From Kitasatospora xanthocidica (lineage in GTDB: Bacteria > Actinomycetota > Actinomycetes > Streptomycetales > Streptomycetaceae): a stretch of DNA of 64,000 bases. The position numbers were made by a program, and so were the translations under genes. Shown piece after piece: positions 27,758-36,318 of this stretch. The DNA is taken from contig NZ_BNBY01000001.1 in assembly GCF_014656195.1 (NCBI RefSeq), positions 565,148 through 629,147 of the forward strand, written 5' to 3'. The notes beneath the pieces were generated by a model. It was not told the origin of the DNA and searched no databases. It saw only the letters and a program-made list of their open reading frames with translations. Every line of letters starts with the position of its first letter. The first letter of the stretch is position 1.

Positions 27758-30700
27758 ATGTGCCCGGTGACGGTCTCCCTACGCGTGCTCGGCTCCTTCG
27801 CGGCCGAGTGGAACGGCGGCCCCGTCCCGCTCGGCGGCCGGCGGCAGCGCGCGGTCCTGGCCCGGCTGGCGGTGGCACGCGGCGCGGTCGTCTCGGTCGA
27901 CCGGCTGGTCGAGGAGATCTGGCAAGGAGCCCCGCCCGCACGGGCGGTGACCTCGCTCCAGGCGTACGTGTCGAACCTGCGACGGCTGCTCGAGCCCGGC
28001 AGGGCACCGCGCACTCCGGCCACCCTGCTGGTCAGCGCACCGCCCGGGTACGCGCTGCGCCTGCCCGAAGGCGCCGTCGACGCCTGGCGGTTCGAGCGGC
28101 TGCTGCGCGAGGCGCGCGAAGTCCCGCCGTGGCGGCCGGAGACCGCGCGGAGCCTGCTCGGCGAGGCGCTGTCGCTGTGGCGGGGCACGGCGTACGCCGA
28201 GTTCGTCGACGACTCCTGGGCCCGGGCCGAGGTCGCCCGGCTGGACGAGCTGCGGCTGGTCGCACGCGAGCTGAACGTGGTCGCCGGACTGAGGTCGGCG
28301 GATGCCGCGGTGACCGTTCCCGAGGCCGAACTGCTCACCCTCGACGAGCCGTTGCGGGAGGAGGGCTGGCGGCTGCACGCGCTGGCGCTGTGGGCGGAGG
28401 GCCGGCAGGCCGACGCGCTGGCGACGCTGCGCCGGGCCCGCGCGGTCCTGGCGGCCGAGGTGGGCCTCGACCCGGGGCCCGCGCTGAGCGGGCTCGAAGC
28501 GGCCGTCCTGGGCGGTCGCACCGAGGTGCTGCGGGCCGCGACGGAGGTTCCCCGGCACCGGCCGCCGACCCGGCCCGACGTCCGGAGCGCCCCGGCCCCG
28601 GCGGACCGGCCCGCCACCGAGGCGCACCCCGCCACCGAGACGAGCCCTGCCGCCGACACCCGCACCGCCACCGACACCCGCCGACCCGCCACCGACACCC
28701 GCCCGTTCGTCGGCCGCGACGCCGAGCTCGCCCGGCTGGTGGAGGCCGCCGGCCGGGCGGCCACCGCCGGGCCCGGGGTCGCGCTGGTCACCGGAGAGGC
28801 GGGCCTGGGGAAGTCGGAGCTGCTGGAGCGGTTCGGCGAGCGGCTCCGTGGAGACGGCTGGCTGGTCGCCGTCGGCCACGCCACCGACGACGAGGGCGCG
28901 CCACCCGCGTGGCCCTGGGTGGCGGCACTGCGGACGATCGCCGCCGCCGTGCCGCCGCCGGCCGGGTCCGCCGAGGTCCTGGCCCCGCTGCTCTCCGACC
29001 GCGCGTCCGGCCGGGGCCCCGACGAGGACGTGGCCGCCGGCCGGTTCCGTCTGAACCGCGCGGTGTCGCGGTGGCTCGCGGCGGTGGCCCGCGAACGGCC
29101 GCTGGCCGTGCTGCTGGACGACCTGCACTGGGCCGACGCCGAGACGCTCGCCCTGCTGACCGGCCTGACCGACCTGCCCCAGGGGACACCGGTCCTGGTC
29201 GTGGCCGCCTACCGTCCGAACGAGGTCGAGGGCCCGCTCGCGGACCAGCTCGCCGTGCTCGCCGGGCGCTCCCCGCTGCGGCTGCCGCTGCCGGGGCTGC
29301 CCGGGCCGGCCGTCGCCGAGGTGATCAAGGCCGCCGGTGCCGGGCCGGTGGACGCCGGAACGGTCGCCGCGCTCGCCGAACGCACCGGCGGCAACCCCTT
29401 CTACGTGTGGGAGAGCGCCCGGCTGCTGGGCAGCGAAGGCGCGTTGGTCGCCCTGTCCGAGGTGCCGGAGGGGGTACGGGACGTGGTGCGCCGCCGGCTC
29501 GGGCGCCTCCCCGAGGCGGTGGTGGCAGTGCTCCGGCTGGCCGCCGTCGTCGGGCGCGAGGCGGACGTCGAGCTGCTGGTCGGCGCCGCGGACACCGACG
29601 AGGACGGGGTCCTGGGCGGGCTGGACGCCGGCCTGGTCGCCGGACTGCTGACCGAGCCCGCCCCCGGCCGCGTCCGGTTCACCCACGCGCTGGTGCGCGA
29701 CACGCTGCTCGCCGATCTGAGCGGCCTGCGGGCCAGGCGGATGCACGGGCGGATCGCGGCCGGTCTGGAGCGGCTCGGTTCGAGCGACGTGTCCGCGCTG
29801 GCCCACCACTTCGCGAGGTCGGCGGCTTCAGCCACGGCTGCCCAGGGCGTGCACTACTGCCTGCGCGCGGCCGACCTGGCGGCCGCCAGGTACGCCCACG
29901 ACGCGGCGGCCGATCTGCTCGCGGCCGCGCTGGACTGCTTCGACCGGACCCCGGCCGGCCCGTCGGAGGACCGGGAGGCGGAACGCGTCGACCTGCTGGG
30001 CAGGCTGCTGCGCGCCCAGGTGCGGGCCGGGGCGGTCATGTCCGCCCGCGCGACCCGGCAGCGGGCGATCGACTGCGCGGTCGGCACCGGCCGCAGCGAG
30101 CTGCTGATCCGCGCGCTCACCGCCTGGTCCGAGCCCACGCCGTGGCAGACCCGGCCGTACGGCGCGGTCGACGAGCCCGTGGTCGCGCTGCTCGGCCGGT
30201 CCCTGGACCTGCCGGACCTGGCACCCGCCGCCCGGTGCGGGCTGCTGCTCGCCTACTGCGCCGAACTGTCCGACGAGCGGAACCCGCGGGTGCGGGCCGC
30301 GGCCGAGGAAGCCGTCGGACTCGCGACGGCCCTGGGGGACCCCGGCCTTCGCGCGCGGGCGCTCGCGGCGCTGCTCCGCGAACTCGACACCGAGCTCGAC
30401 ACCGAGCGCGAGGGCGGCGAGCTCGCGCCGCGGAGCGAGGAGCTCGTCCGGCTCGCCACCGAGCACGACCTGCCGGCCTTCCGCTGGTTCGGCCTGCTCA
30501 GCCTGTCGACCGCCGCCGCAGCCGCAGGCGACGTCGCCGCCGCGTACGCCCACATCGACACCTGCGTCGAACTGGCCCGGACCTACCGGATGCCGGGGCC
30601 CGTCGTGGTCGGTCAGACCGCGCTGGCGACCCGGGCGCTGATCGAAGGGCGCGCCGAGGACGCCGAGGAGCTGTACGCCGAGGCCACCGCCGGAATGGCC

Positions 30701-31195
30701 AGGCAGGGCTCTCCGCACGCCGACGGCTTCCTGCAGGTCGCGCTGGCGACGATCCGGGCCGCGCAGGGACGGCTCGGCGAGTTCGTCCCGCAGGCCCGGC
30801 GGCTGACCGAGGAGTTCGGCCCGCTGGTGGCGGACCTGCTCGCGGCGGCCCTGTGCGCCGCCGGCCGGCCGGACGAGGCCCGCGCCGTCCTGGCCCGGGT
30901 CGGGCCGCTGCGCACCGACTACCTCCTCACGGTCCTCGCGACCTTCCGCGCGATGGCCGTGGTGGCGCTCGGCGAGCGGCAGCGGGCCGACGAGCTGTAC
31001 GCCACCCTGCTCCCCCACCGTGACGCGCCGCCGCCCGCCGCGGGCTTCACCCTGGCGATCCGCCCGGTCGCGTACACCCTCGGCGAGCTCGCCCGCCTGC
31101 TCGGCCGCGACGCCGAGGCCGCCGCGCATTTCGCGCATGCCGCCACCGTCGCCGACCGGTGGGGCACCGCCCTGGGGCGCGGCGTCAGCGGCTGA
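27758..31195 (+). CDS. AfsR/SARP-type regulator with BTAD, ATPase and TPR domains
   Basis: The protein has 1145 residues from the ATG at 27758; the GTG at 27767 also fits. An OmpR-like winged-helix DNA-binding domain (about 4-95, with LGGRRQRAVLARLAVARG and LQAYVSNLRRLL) is followed by a BTAD domain (about 100-250). A Thr/Pro-rich linker (about 275-320) leads to a signal-transduction ATPase with Walker A GEAGLGKSE at about 345 and Walker B LAVLLDDLHWAD. The C-terminal half is helical, TPR-like. This is the layout of large SARP pathway regulators. No biosynthetic cluster is adjacent, so the regulon is unknown; the divergent hemerythrin gene is the nearest candidate target. Confidence 0.88.
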   Translation: MCPVTVSLRVLGSFAAEWNGGPVPLGGRRQRAVLARLAVARGAVVSVDRLVEEIWQGAPPARAVTSLQAYVSNLRRLLEPGRAPRTPATLLVSAPPGYALRLPEGAVDAWRFERLLREAREVPPWRPETARSLLGEALSLWRGTAYAEFVDDSWARAEVARLDELRLVARELNVVAGLRSADAAVTVPEAELLTLDEPLREEGWRLHALALWAEGRQADALATLRRARAVLAAEVGLDPGPALSGLEAAVLGGRTEVLRAATEVPRHRPPTRPDVRSAPAPADRPATEAHPATETSPAADTRTATDTRRPATDTRPFVGRDAELARLVEAAGRAATAGPGVALVTGEAGLGKSELLERFGERLRGDGWLVAVGHATDDEGAPPAWPWVAALRTIAAAVPPPAGSAEVLAPLLSDRASGRGPDEDVAAGRFRLNRAVSRWLAAVARERPLAVLLDDLHWADAETLALLTGLTDLPQGTPVLVVAAYRPNEVEGPLADQLAVLAGRSPLRLPLPGLPGPAVAEVIKAAGAGPVDAGTVAALAERTGGNPFYVWESARLLGSEGALVALSEVPEGVRDVVRRRLGRLPEAVVAVLRLAAVVGREADVELLVGAADTDEDGVLGGLDAGLVAGLLTEPAPGRVRFTHALVRDTLLADLSGLRARRMHGRIAAGLERLGSSDVSALAHHFARSAASATAAQGVHYCLRAADLAAARYAHDAAADLLAAALDCFDRTPAGPSEDREAERVDLLGRLLRAQVRAGAVMSARATRQRAIDCAVGTGRSELLIRALTAWSEPTPWQTRPYGAVDEPVVALLGRSLDLPDLAPAARCGLLLAYCAELSDERNPRVRAAAEEAVGLATALGDPGLRARALAALLRELDTELDTEREGGELAPRSEELVRLATEHDLPAFRWFGLLSLSTAAAAAGDVAAAYAHIDTCVELARTYRMPGPVVVGQTALATRALIEGRAEDAEELYAEATAGMARQGSPHADGFLQVALATIRAAQGRLGEFVPQARRLTEEFGPLVADLLAAALCAAGRPDEARAVLARVGPLRTDYLLTVLATFRAMAVVALGERQRADELYATLLPHRDAPPPAAGFTLAIRPVAYTLGELARLLGRDAEAAAHFAHAATVADRWGTALGRGVSG

Positions 31196-31232
31196 CCGGA
31201 AGGGCACGCCCGTGACCTCGGTCAAGCCTCGT

Positions 31233-31267
31233 TCGCCCGTCGCCCGTCGCCCGTCACCCGTCGCCCC
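31233..31267. repeat. 7-bp tandem repeat (TCGCCCG)
   Basis: About five head-to-tail copies of TCGCCCG, with one variant (TCACCCG), lie downstream of the regulator gene. Confidence 0.7.
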
Positions 31268-31300
31268 TGGGCGGGCGAGCCGCTTCGGCGTCCGGGGCCG

Positions 31301-31326
31301 GCTCCGCCCGGCGGTGCGGGCGGAGC
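31301..31326. terminator. Hairpin between convergent regulator and exported-protein genes
   Basis: Ten-base arms GCTCCGCCCG / CGGGCGGAGC flank a six-base loop, extended by weaker GGCC/GGCC pairing. It lies between convergent genes. Confidence 0.55.
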
Positions 31327-31337
31327 GGGGCCGCCGT

Positions 31338-32009
31338 TCAGGAGGCGAGGCGCTTCAGTGCCGCGGTGGCGGTGCCTTCGACGGAGGCAGTCTGGCCGGG
31401 GACCTCGACGATGGCGACCTTGGTGCCGCTGCGCAGGACCGCGACCCCGCCGGCGGCGGCGCCGTCGCCGTTGTAGGCCGGGTACCAGCGGGCGGTGCCG
31501 CCGGTGACGGTCAGGGTGTGGGCCGCGCCGTAGTGCCAGTGGCCGGCGGGCTCGTCCTGGCAGTCCTCGACGAGCGCGACGAGCTGCTTCTCCCAGGCGG
31601 CGGCGGTGGACCCGGTGGGGGCGCTCGCGGCGGACTCCCTCAGCATGCCGTGGTTGTCGAGGGTCCAGTTCACGGACGCGTACGCGGTGGCCTGGCCCTT
31701 GGTCAGGTCGCGCATCGTCGCCTCGCCGGAGCACGCGGACAGCGCCTCGCGTCCGGCCAGCTCGACGGTCGCGCCGACCGGGTTCAGGCCCTGCGGGATG
31801 TCCTCGCTCTGGACGAGGCGGGCGGAGCCGAGTCCGGGCGCGGTGGCCGCGGCCGGGCGGGCGGCGGCCGCGTCGCGCTGCGCGGACCCGTCGGCGGCGG
31901 CCGACTGGGTGCCGACGACGCCGGCCGTGATCAGTGCGGCGGCGAAGCAGGCCGCGGCGGCGAGCCGGTTGCGGCGGACGGACTTCTGGACGGTCTGGTT
32001 CTCGGTCAT
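31338..32009 (-). CDS. Exported protein paralogous to its upstream neighbour
   Basis: A 223-residue protein whose ATG at 32009 follows AGGGGGACC. A signal peptide or N-terminal membrane helix (about 14-38) ends at SAAADGS. The exported part shares the pattern GHWHYG, ARWYPAY, GGVAVLRSG and (I/L)EV with the product of 32105-32965, so the two are diverged duplicates. No enzymatic motif is seen. It is third in line after the ECF sigma gene, with a 95-base gap that could hold its own promoter. The role is unknown, possibly sensing or modulating the sigma/kinase pathway at the surface. Confidence 0.75.
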   Translation of the reverse strand: MTENQTVQKSVRRNRLAAAACFAAALITAGVVGTQSAAADGSAQRDAAAARPAAATAPGLGSARLVQSEDIPQGLNPVGATVELAGREALSACSGEATMRDLTKGQATAYASVNWTLDNHGMLRESAASAPTGSTAAAWEKQLVALVEDCQDEPAGHWHYGAAHTLTVTGGTARWYPAYNGDGAAAGGVAVLRSGTKVAIVEVPGQTASVEGTATAALKRLAS

Positions 32010-32104
32010 CTGGTCCCCCTGTTGGTCGGGACGCCTGCTGCGTCCTCGTACAACTGGGGAGATGCCGCCGCCGGAGGGAAAGTCGGAGCCCCTGACCGGC
32101 TGTT

Positions 32105-32965
32105 TCACAGCTGTGACAGAGCGGTCCTGACGACGCGGTCCATCGCGGCCGTCCCCAGGCAGGCCTCCACCTCCAGCACCCCGTAGTGGCTGCCGCTGCG
32201 CAGTACGGCGATGCCGCCGCAGGGTTCCTTGCCCTCGGGCGCGGTGCCGGTGGTGTTGAGCGATCCCTGGTACATGCCCATCCATCGCGCGGTGACGTCC
32301 GGGCCGAGCTGCAGCGTCGTGGTCTTTCCGTAGACCCAGTGCCCTGGTGTCGACTCCTGGCAGGGCACCTCCTCCAGCAGCAGGCGTTCGCTGTAGTTCT
32401 GCGCCAGGGAAGGGCTCTGGGCCTCGGCGGCGACCTCGCGGGCGACCTGGCCGCCGCTCTCGCCGGCCACGGTGGGGTCGTCCGGGCTGCTGCGGCTGGT
32501 GATCAGTCCGCGGAAGTGGGCGCCGCGCCCGCCCAGGGTCTGGGTGAGGGTCTTCTCGCCGGTGCAGGCCGCGTTGGCGTAGTTCCCGTCGCCGTACCGG
32601 TCGGTGACGTGGATCCGCTCGACGCCGACGTCCGGGCCGAAGGCCGCGGGCTCCAGCAGGTTCGCGGCCGTCACCGGCCCGGTCGCACCGGTCGCACCGG
32701 TCGGTGAGGCGGAGCCGGAGCCGGAGGCCGAGGACGCGGGCGTCGGGACGGACCCGCCGGGCGTCGCGGGAGCGGACGCGCTCTGGGACGCCCCGCTGAC
32801 CGCGGCACCCGATGGTGCCGCCGGGTGCGCGGTGGTTCCGGGGGGCGCCGGCAGGACGAACCGGCCGGCCGCCAGCCCGAGCGCGGAGGCTGCCACCAGG
32901 GCGGCGACGGCGGACCGGGGCCGGACGACGACGCGGCCGCCGCCCGCCGCAGGACGGCCGGTCAC
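32105..32965 (-). CDS. Membrane-anchored exported protein coupled to the ECF sigma factor
   Basis: The GTG start at 32965 overlaps the sigma-factor stop codon by four bases (GTGA), implying translational coupling. The 286-residue product has a short basic cytoplasmic N-terminus, one transmembrane helix (about 18-38), a Ser/Thr/Pro/Ala linker (about 42-95) and an extracellular domain with four Cys. The domain core GHWVYG, ARWMGMYQG and GGIAVLRSG matches the downstream paralogue. The position is that of an anti-sigma factor. The cytoplasmic part is only about 17 residues and lacks the zinc-binding HxxxCxxC domain, so a classical anti-sigma mechanism is unlikely. Confidence 0.8.
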   Translation of the reverse strand: MTGRPAAGGGRVVVRPRSAVAALVAASALGLAAGRFVLPAPPGTTAHPAAPSGAAVSGASQSASAPATPGGSVPTPASSASGSGSASPTGATGATGPVTAANLLEPAAFGPDVGVERIHVTDRYGDGNYANAACTGEKTLTQTLGGRGAHFRGLITSRSSPDDPTVAGESGGQVAREVAAEAQSPSLAQNYSERLLLEEVPCQESTPGHWVYGKTTTLQLGPDVTARWMGMYQGSLNTTGTAPEGKEPCGGIAVLRSGSHYGVLEVEACLGTAAMDRVVRTALSQL

Positions 32966-33507
32966 AGACCGGTGACCAGGCGCTCGCGCATGAAGCTGCG
33001 GGCCTTGTGGATGCGGTCCTTGACGGTGCTCAACGGGGCGTCCAGCATCTCGGCCACCTGGATGTAGGTCAGGTCGCCGAGGTCGCGCAGCACGAAGGCC
33101 TCCACCACGGCGGGGTGCCGCTGCTCCAGCGCGGCCAGCGCCTCCATCACGTCGAGCCGGGTCCCGGCGATGACGCTGGTGGTGCGCGGGTCGACGGACT
33201 CGGGGAGGTCGTCGTGGCTGTCCTCGGCGCGCCGGCGCATCGAGCGGTAGGTGGACCGGGCGGCGTTCGAGGCGATCACCGTCACCCAGCCCAGGAAGGA
33301 GCCGCGGCCGCCGTACTCGCCCAGGTGCCTGCTGATGGACAGCAGCGCGTCCTGCGCGGCCTCCTCCGCGTCGGCGTGGTGGGGCAGGAAGCGCGAGCAG
33401 CGGCGCAGCACCACCGGCCGCAGCTTGGCCAGCAGGTGCTCCATCGCCGCCGGGTCCCCCGCCTGAGCGGTCGCCACGAGCCGTTCCAACTCGGCCTCTT
33501 CGAACAT
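32962..33507 (-). CDS. ECF-type RNA polymerase sigma factor
   Basis: The protein has 181 residues from the ATG at 33507, preceded by GGGGGG. Region 2 is at about 25-95 (HADAEEAAQDALLSISRHL, GSFLGWVTVIASNAARS). Region 4 is at about 125-178 (TYIQVAEMLDAPLSTVKDRIHKARSF), a helix-turn-helix for the -35 element. The length is normal for group-4 sigma factors. It is divergent from the Ser/Thr kinase gene over an 87-base shared promoter region, and its stop overlaps the following membrane protein gene. Confidence 0.92.
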   Translation of the reverse strand: MFEEAELERLVATAQAGDPAAMEHLLAKLRPVVLRRCSRFLPHHADAEEAAQDALLSISRHLGEYGGRGSFLGWVTVIASNAARSTYRSMRRRAEDSHDDLPESVDPRTTSVIAGTRLDVMEALAALEQRHPAVVEAFVLRDLGDLTYIQVAEMLDAPLSTVKDRIHKARSFMRERLVTGL

Positions 33508-33594
33508 CCGGATCCCCCCGTTTCGTCCCGCCCGGCACCCCGCCCGTCGAGCGGGAGTTCCGCACTCCCGCCGACTCCGGCAGAATGCTGCCAC

Positions 33595-34506
33595 ATGCGC
33601 AAGCTCGGCCGTTACCTCCTCCTGGAGCGGCTCGGAGCCGGCTCCTTCGCGACGGTCTGGAAGGCCTACGATCCGGAGCTCGACACCGAGGTCGCGGTGA
33701 AGGTGCTGGCCGAGAACTGGGCCGCCAACGCCGATGTGCGCGAGCGGTTCCTGGCGGAGGCGAGGCTGCTGCGCCGGATCGCCAGCCCGCGGGTGGTCCG
33801 GGTGCACGACGTCGGGGTGCAGGAGGAGCGGCCCTACTTCGTCATGGACTACGTGCGCGGCGGCACCGTGGCGGACCGGGTCGGGCAGTGCGACCCGCAG
33901 GAGGCGCTGCGGCTGGCCGCGGAGGCGGGCTACGCGGTCCAGGTCCTGCACGAGGCGGGCGTGGTGCACCGCGACGTCAAGCCGTCCAACCTGCTGCTCG
34001 ACACCGGCCCCTCACCCGCCGCGGTGCTGGTGGCGGACCTGGGCAGCGCGAAGCAACTGGCCGACGCGTCCGGGCTGACGGTGACCACGGGCACGCCCGC
34101 GTACATGGCGCCGGAACAGGCCTTCCAGACCGGCGGGTTCGACGGGAGGGCCGACGTGTACGCGCTGGCCGTCGTGGCCTACGAGCTGCTGACCGGGCAG
34201 AAGCCGTTCGGCCCGGGCGGGCGCGCCACCGCCCTGATGACCGGCCAGCCGGCCGCCTCGACGCTGCCGGCGCTCCCGTCCGGAACGGAGCTCCCGCCGA
34301 ACGTCGCCCTGCTGCTCCGGGCCGCGATGTCCGTCGAGCCGGCGGACCGACCGCCGACCGCCCAGGCCTTCGCGGACGCGCTGCTGGCTCCGGTCCCGCA
34401 GTCCCGGCCGCTGGAAGGCCCGAGGTGGCTGACCCGGCGCGCGGTCTGGCTGGCGTCGGGCACGGTGTTCACGGCGGCGACCCTGCTGAGCTGGCTGCGG
34501 CGCTGA
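33595..34506 (+). CDS. Hanks-type Ser/Thr protein kinase with a C-terminal membrane helix
   Basis: This 303-residue kinase has the ATP-binding loop GAGSFATVWKA, the catalytic Lys36 (VAVKVL), the loop H125-R-D127-VKPSN and the activation end GTPAYMAPEQ. The metal-binding DFG is DLG (D148), a tolerated change. The C-terminus is a single transmembrane helix (AVWLASGTVFTAATLLSWL) ending in RR, so there is no extracellular sensor domain. Divergent transcription with an ECF sigma gene suggests the kinase may act on the sigma factor or its coupled membrane protein; this is inference. The start follows no strong Shine-Dalgarno and might be leaderless. Confidence 0.9.
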   Translation: MRKLGRYLLLERLGAGSFATVWKAYDPELDTEVAVKVLAENWAANADVRERFLAEARLLRRIASPRVVRVHDVGVQEERPYFVMDYVRGGTVADRVGQCDPQEALRLAAEAGYAVQVLHEAGVVHRDVKPSNLLLDTGPSPAAVLVADLGSAKQLADASGLTVTTGTPAYMAPEQAFQTGGFDGRADVYALAVVAYELLTGQKPFGPGGRATALMTGQPAASTLPALPSGTELPPNVALLLRAAMSVEPADRPPTAQAFADALLAPVPQSRPLEGPRWLTRRAVWLASGTVFTAATLLSWLRR

Positions 34507-34548
34507 ATCGGCCGGGGAGCCGCTGACGGCTGCCGTAGGGTCGGCGGT

Positions 34549-35436
34549 ATGCGACTGAGCACGGTGATCCTCCCCATCCACCGGTGGAGCGAGGGGCAGA
34601 AGATCTGGCGGCGGGCCGAGGACCTCGGGTTCCACGCCGCGTACACCTACGACCACCTCTCCTGGCGGTCCTTCCGGGACGAGCCGTGGTTCGGATCGGT
34701 CCCGACGCTGACGGCCGCCGCGACGGCGACCGAGCGGATCCGGCTCGGCACGCTGGTGACCTCGCCGAACTTCCGGCACCCGGTGACCCTGGCGAAGGAG
34801 CTGATCACGCTGGACGACGTGTCCGGCGGGCGGCTCACGCTGGGCATCGGGGCCGGCGGGACGGGGTTCGACGCGACGGCGATGGGCCAGGAGGCCTGGT
34901 CGCCGAAGGAGCGGGCGGACCGGTTCGGCGAGTTCCTGCCGCTGCTGGACGAGCTGCTGCGCACCGACGCCACCACCCGGGAGGGCACGTACTACGAGGC
35001 GGTCGAGGCCCGGAACATCCCCGGCTGCGTGCAGACCCCGCGGGTGCCGTTCTACGTGGCCGCGACCGGCCCGCGCGGGCTGAAGCTGGCCGCCGAGTAC
35101 GGGCAGGGCTGGGTGACGTACGGCGATCCGCGCGGCCCGGCGGACGTGCCGGTGGAGCAGGCGCCCGAGGTGATCGCGAAGCAGATCGAGAAGCTGACGG
35201 CGGCCTGCGAGGCGCAGGGCCGGGACGTCGCCACCCTGGAGAAGGTGCTGCTCCAGGGCTCCACGGCGGAGAAGCCGCTGGCCTCCCTGGACGCCTTCGT
35301 CGACTGGGCCGGCCGCTACCGGGAGCTGGGCATCACCGAGCTGGTGATCCACTGGCCCGTCCCGGACTCGATCTTCGAGAACGACCTCGCGGTCTTCGAG
35401 CGGATCGCCACCGAGGGCCTCGCCCAGCTGGGATGA
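34549..35436 (+). CDS. LLM-class F420/FMN-dependent oxidoreductase
   Basis: A 295-residue luciferase-like monooxygenase-fold protein with the TIM-barrel signatures AYTYDHLSWRSF, IRLGTLVTSPNFRHPVTLAKE and LTLGIGAGGTGFDA. Actinobacterial relatives usually use F420. The substrate is unknown. It begins 42 bases after the kinase gene and could be cotranscribed. Confidence 0.88.
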   Translation: MRLSTVILPIHRWSEGQKIWRRAEDLGFHAAYTYDHLSWRSFRDEPWFGSVPTLTAAATATERIRLGTLVTSPNFRHPVTLAKELITLDDVSGGRLTLGIGAGGTGFDATAMGQEAWSPKERADRFGEFLPLLDELLRTDATTREGTYYEAVEARNIPGCVQTPRVPFYVAATGPRGLKLAAEYGQGWVTYGDPRGPADVPVEQAPEVIAKQIEKLTAACEAQGRDVATLEKVLLQGSTAEKPLASLDAFVDWAGRYRELGITELVIHWPVPDSIFENDLAVFERIATEGLAQLG

Positions 35437-35444
35437 CCCCCTCC

Positions 35445-35478
35445 CGCCGGAGCGCCCGACGCCCCGGGCGCTCCGGCG
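35445..35478. terminator. 13-bp hairpin after the oxidoreductase
   Basis: Perfect arms CGCCGGAGCGCCC / GGGCGCTCCGGCG surround an eight-base loop starting nine bases after the stop. Confidence 0.7.
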
Positions 35479-35599
35479 TCCGGGGCGTCGGGCTTTGGGC
35501 TTCGGGTGCCAGGGTTCCCGGGAGGGTGTCGGGGCGAGGCGCTAGTCTGTCCGCCGCACCGTCCAACTGATCATGCGTCACCACGGGGGTTCGTTCACC

Positions 35600-36211
35600 A
35601 TGTCTGCTTCCAGGAGACTGCTCGCCACCGCTCTGGTCGCCACCGCCGCGCTCGGTCTCGCGGCCTGCGGCCCGGACGACTCGTCGGACCAGGGCGCGGG
35701 GAGCGGGTCGGGCACCGCGACCGCCGCCCCGACCGCCGCGGCCCCGACCACCGCCGCCCCGGCCGGCACCGGGAAGCCCGCCGCCCCGGGCGGCACCGCG
35801 AAGCCCGCGCCGAGCGGCACCCCGGGCGCCTCCGGTGAGCCCGAGGAGGGCTTCTGCACCCACGGGCCGCTGCCGGCCGGCCAGAAGTGGATCTACCCGG
35901 GGAAGGGCACCACCGCGGCCACCCTGGTGTACAAGGACACCAAGGACGTCTGCGGCGTCAACGACGTCGGCTTCGACCCGGTGGGCGCCGACAAGACCGC
36001 CGCGTTCGCGCCGACCGCCAAGGGCCACCTGAGCTCGGTGCTGGCCCCGCCGAAGGACGTCAACGTGGCCGACCTGGTGAAGCACATCAACGAGTGCATC
36101 GCCAACCCGCACAACGAGAAGGGCTCGTACCCCTGCTCGACGGGCGACTACAAGGTCGCGATCGACGCCTCCGGCAAGGTCACCGAGCTGTGGGAGCGCG
36201 CGCACTCCTGA
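35600..36211 (+). CDS. Lipoprotein of unknown function
   Basis: The protein has 203 residues, with the ATG at 35600 (an upstream in-frame ATG at 35573 would add nine residues). The lipobox LAAC lies at about 20-23, so it is lipid-anchored on the outer membrane face. An Ala/Thr/Pro/Gly linker (about 35-80) leads to a small globular domain with four Cys (FCTHGPL, DVCGVND, INECIAN, YPCSTG), likely two disulfides. No family is recognised. Confidence 0.8.
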   Translation: MSASRRLLATALVATAALGLAACGPDDSSDQGAGSGSGTATAAPTAAAPTTAAPAGTGKPAAPGGTAKPAPSGTPGASGEPEEGFCTHGPLPAGQKWIYPGKGTTAATLVYKDTKDVCGVNDVGFDPVGADKTAAFAPTAKGHLSSVLAPPKDVNVADLVKHINECIANPHNEKGSYPCSTGDYKVAIDASGKVTELWERAHS

Positions 36212-36318
36212 GCCGCGACCCCTAGGGGGGCGGGGCCCGGGCGTCATACCGCAGCAGCAGACCGGCTCGTCATTCCAGCTCATGTCCCCCGCCGGGCAAG
36301 GCCGTTACGTTGGTCGGC

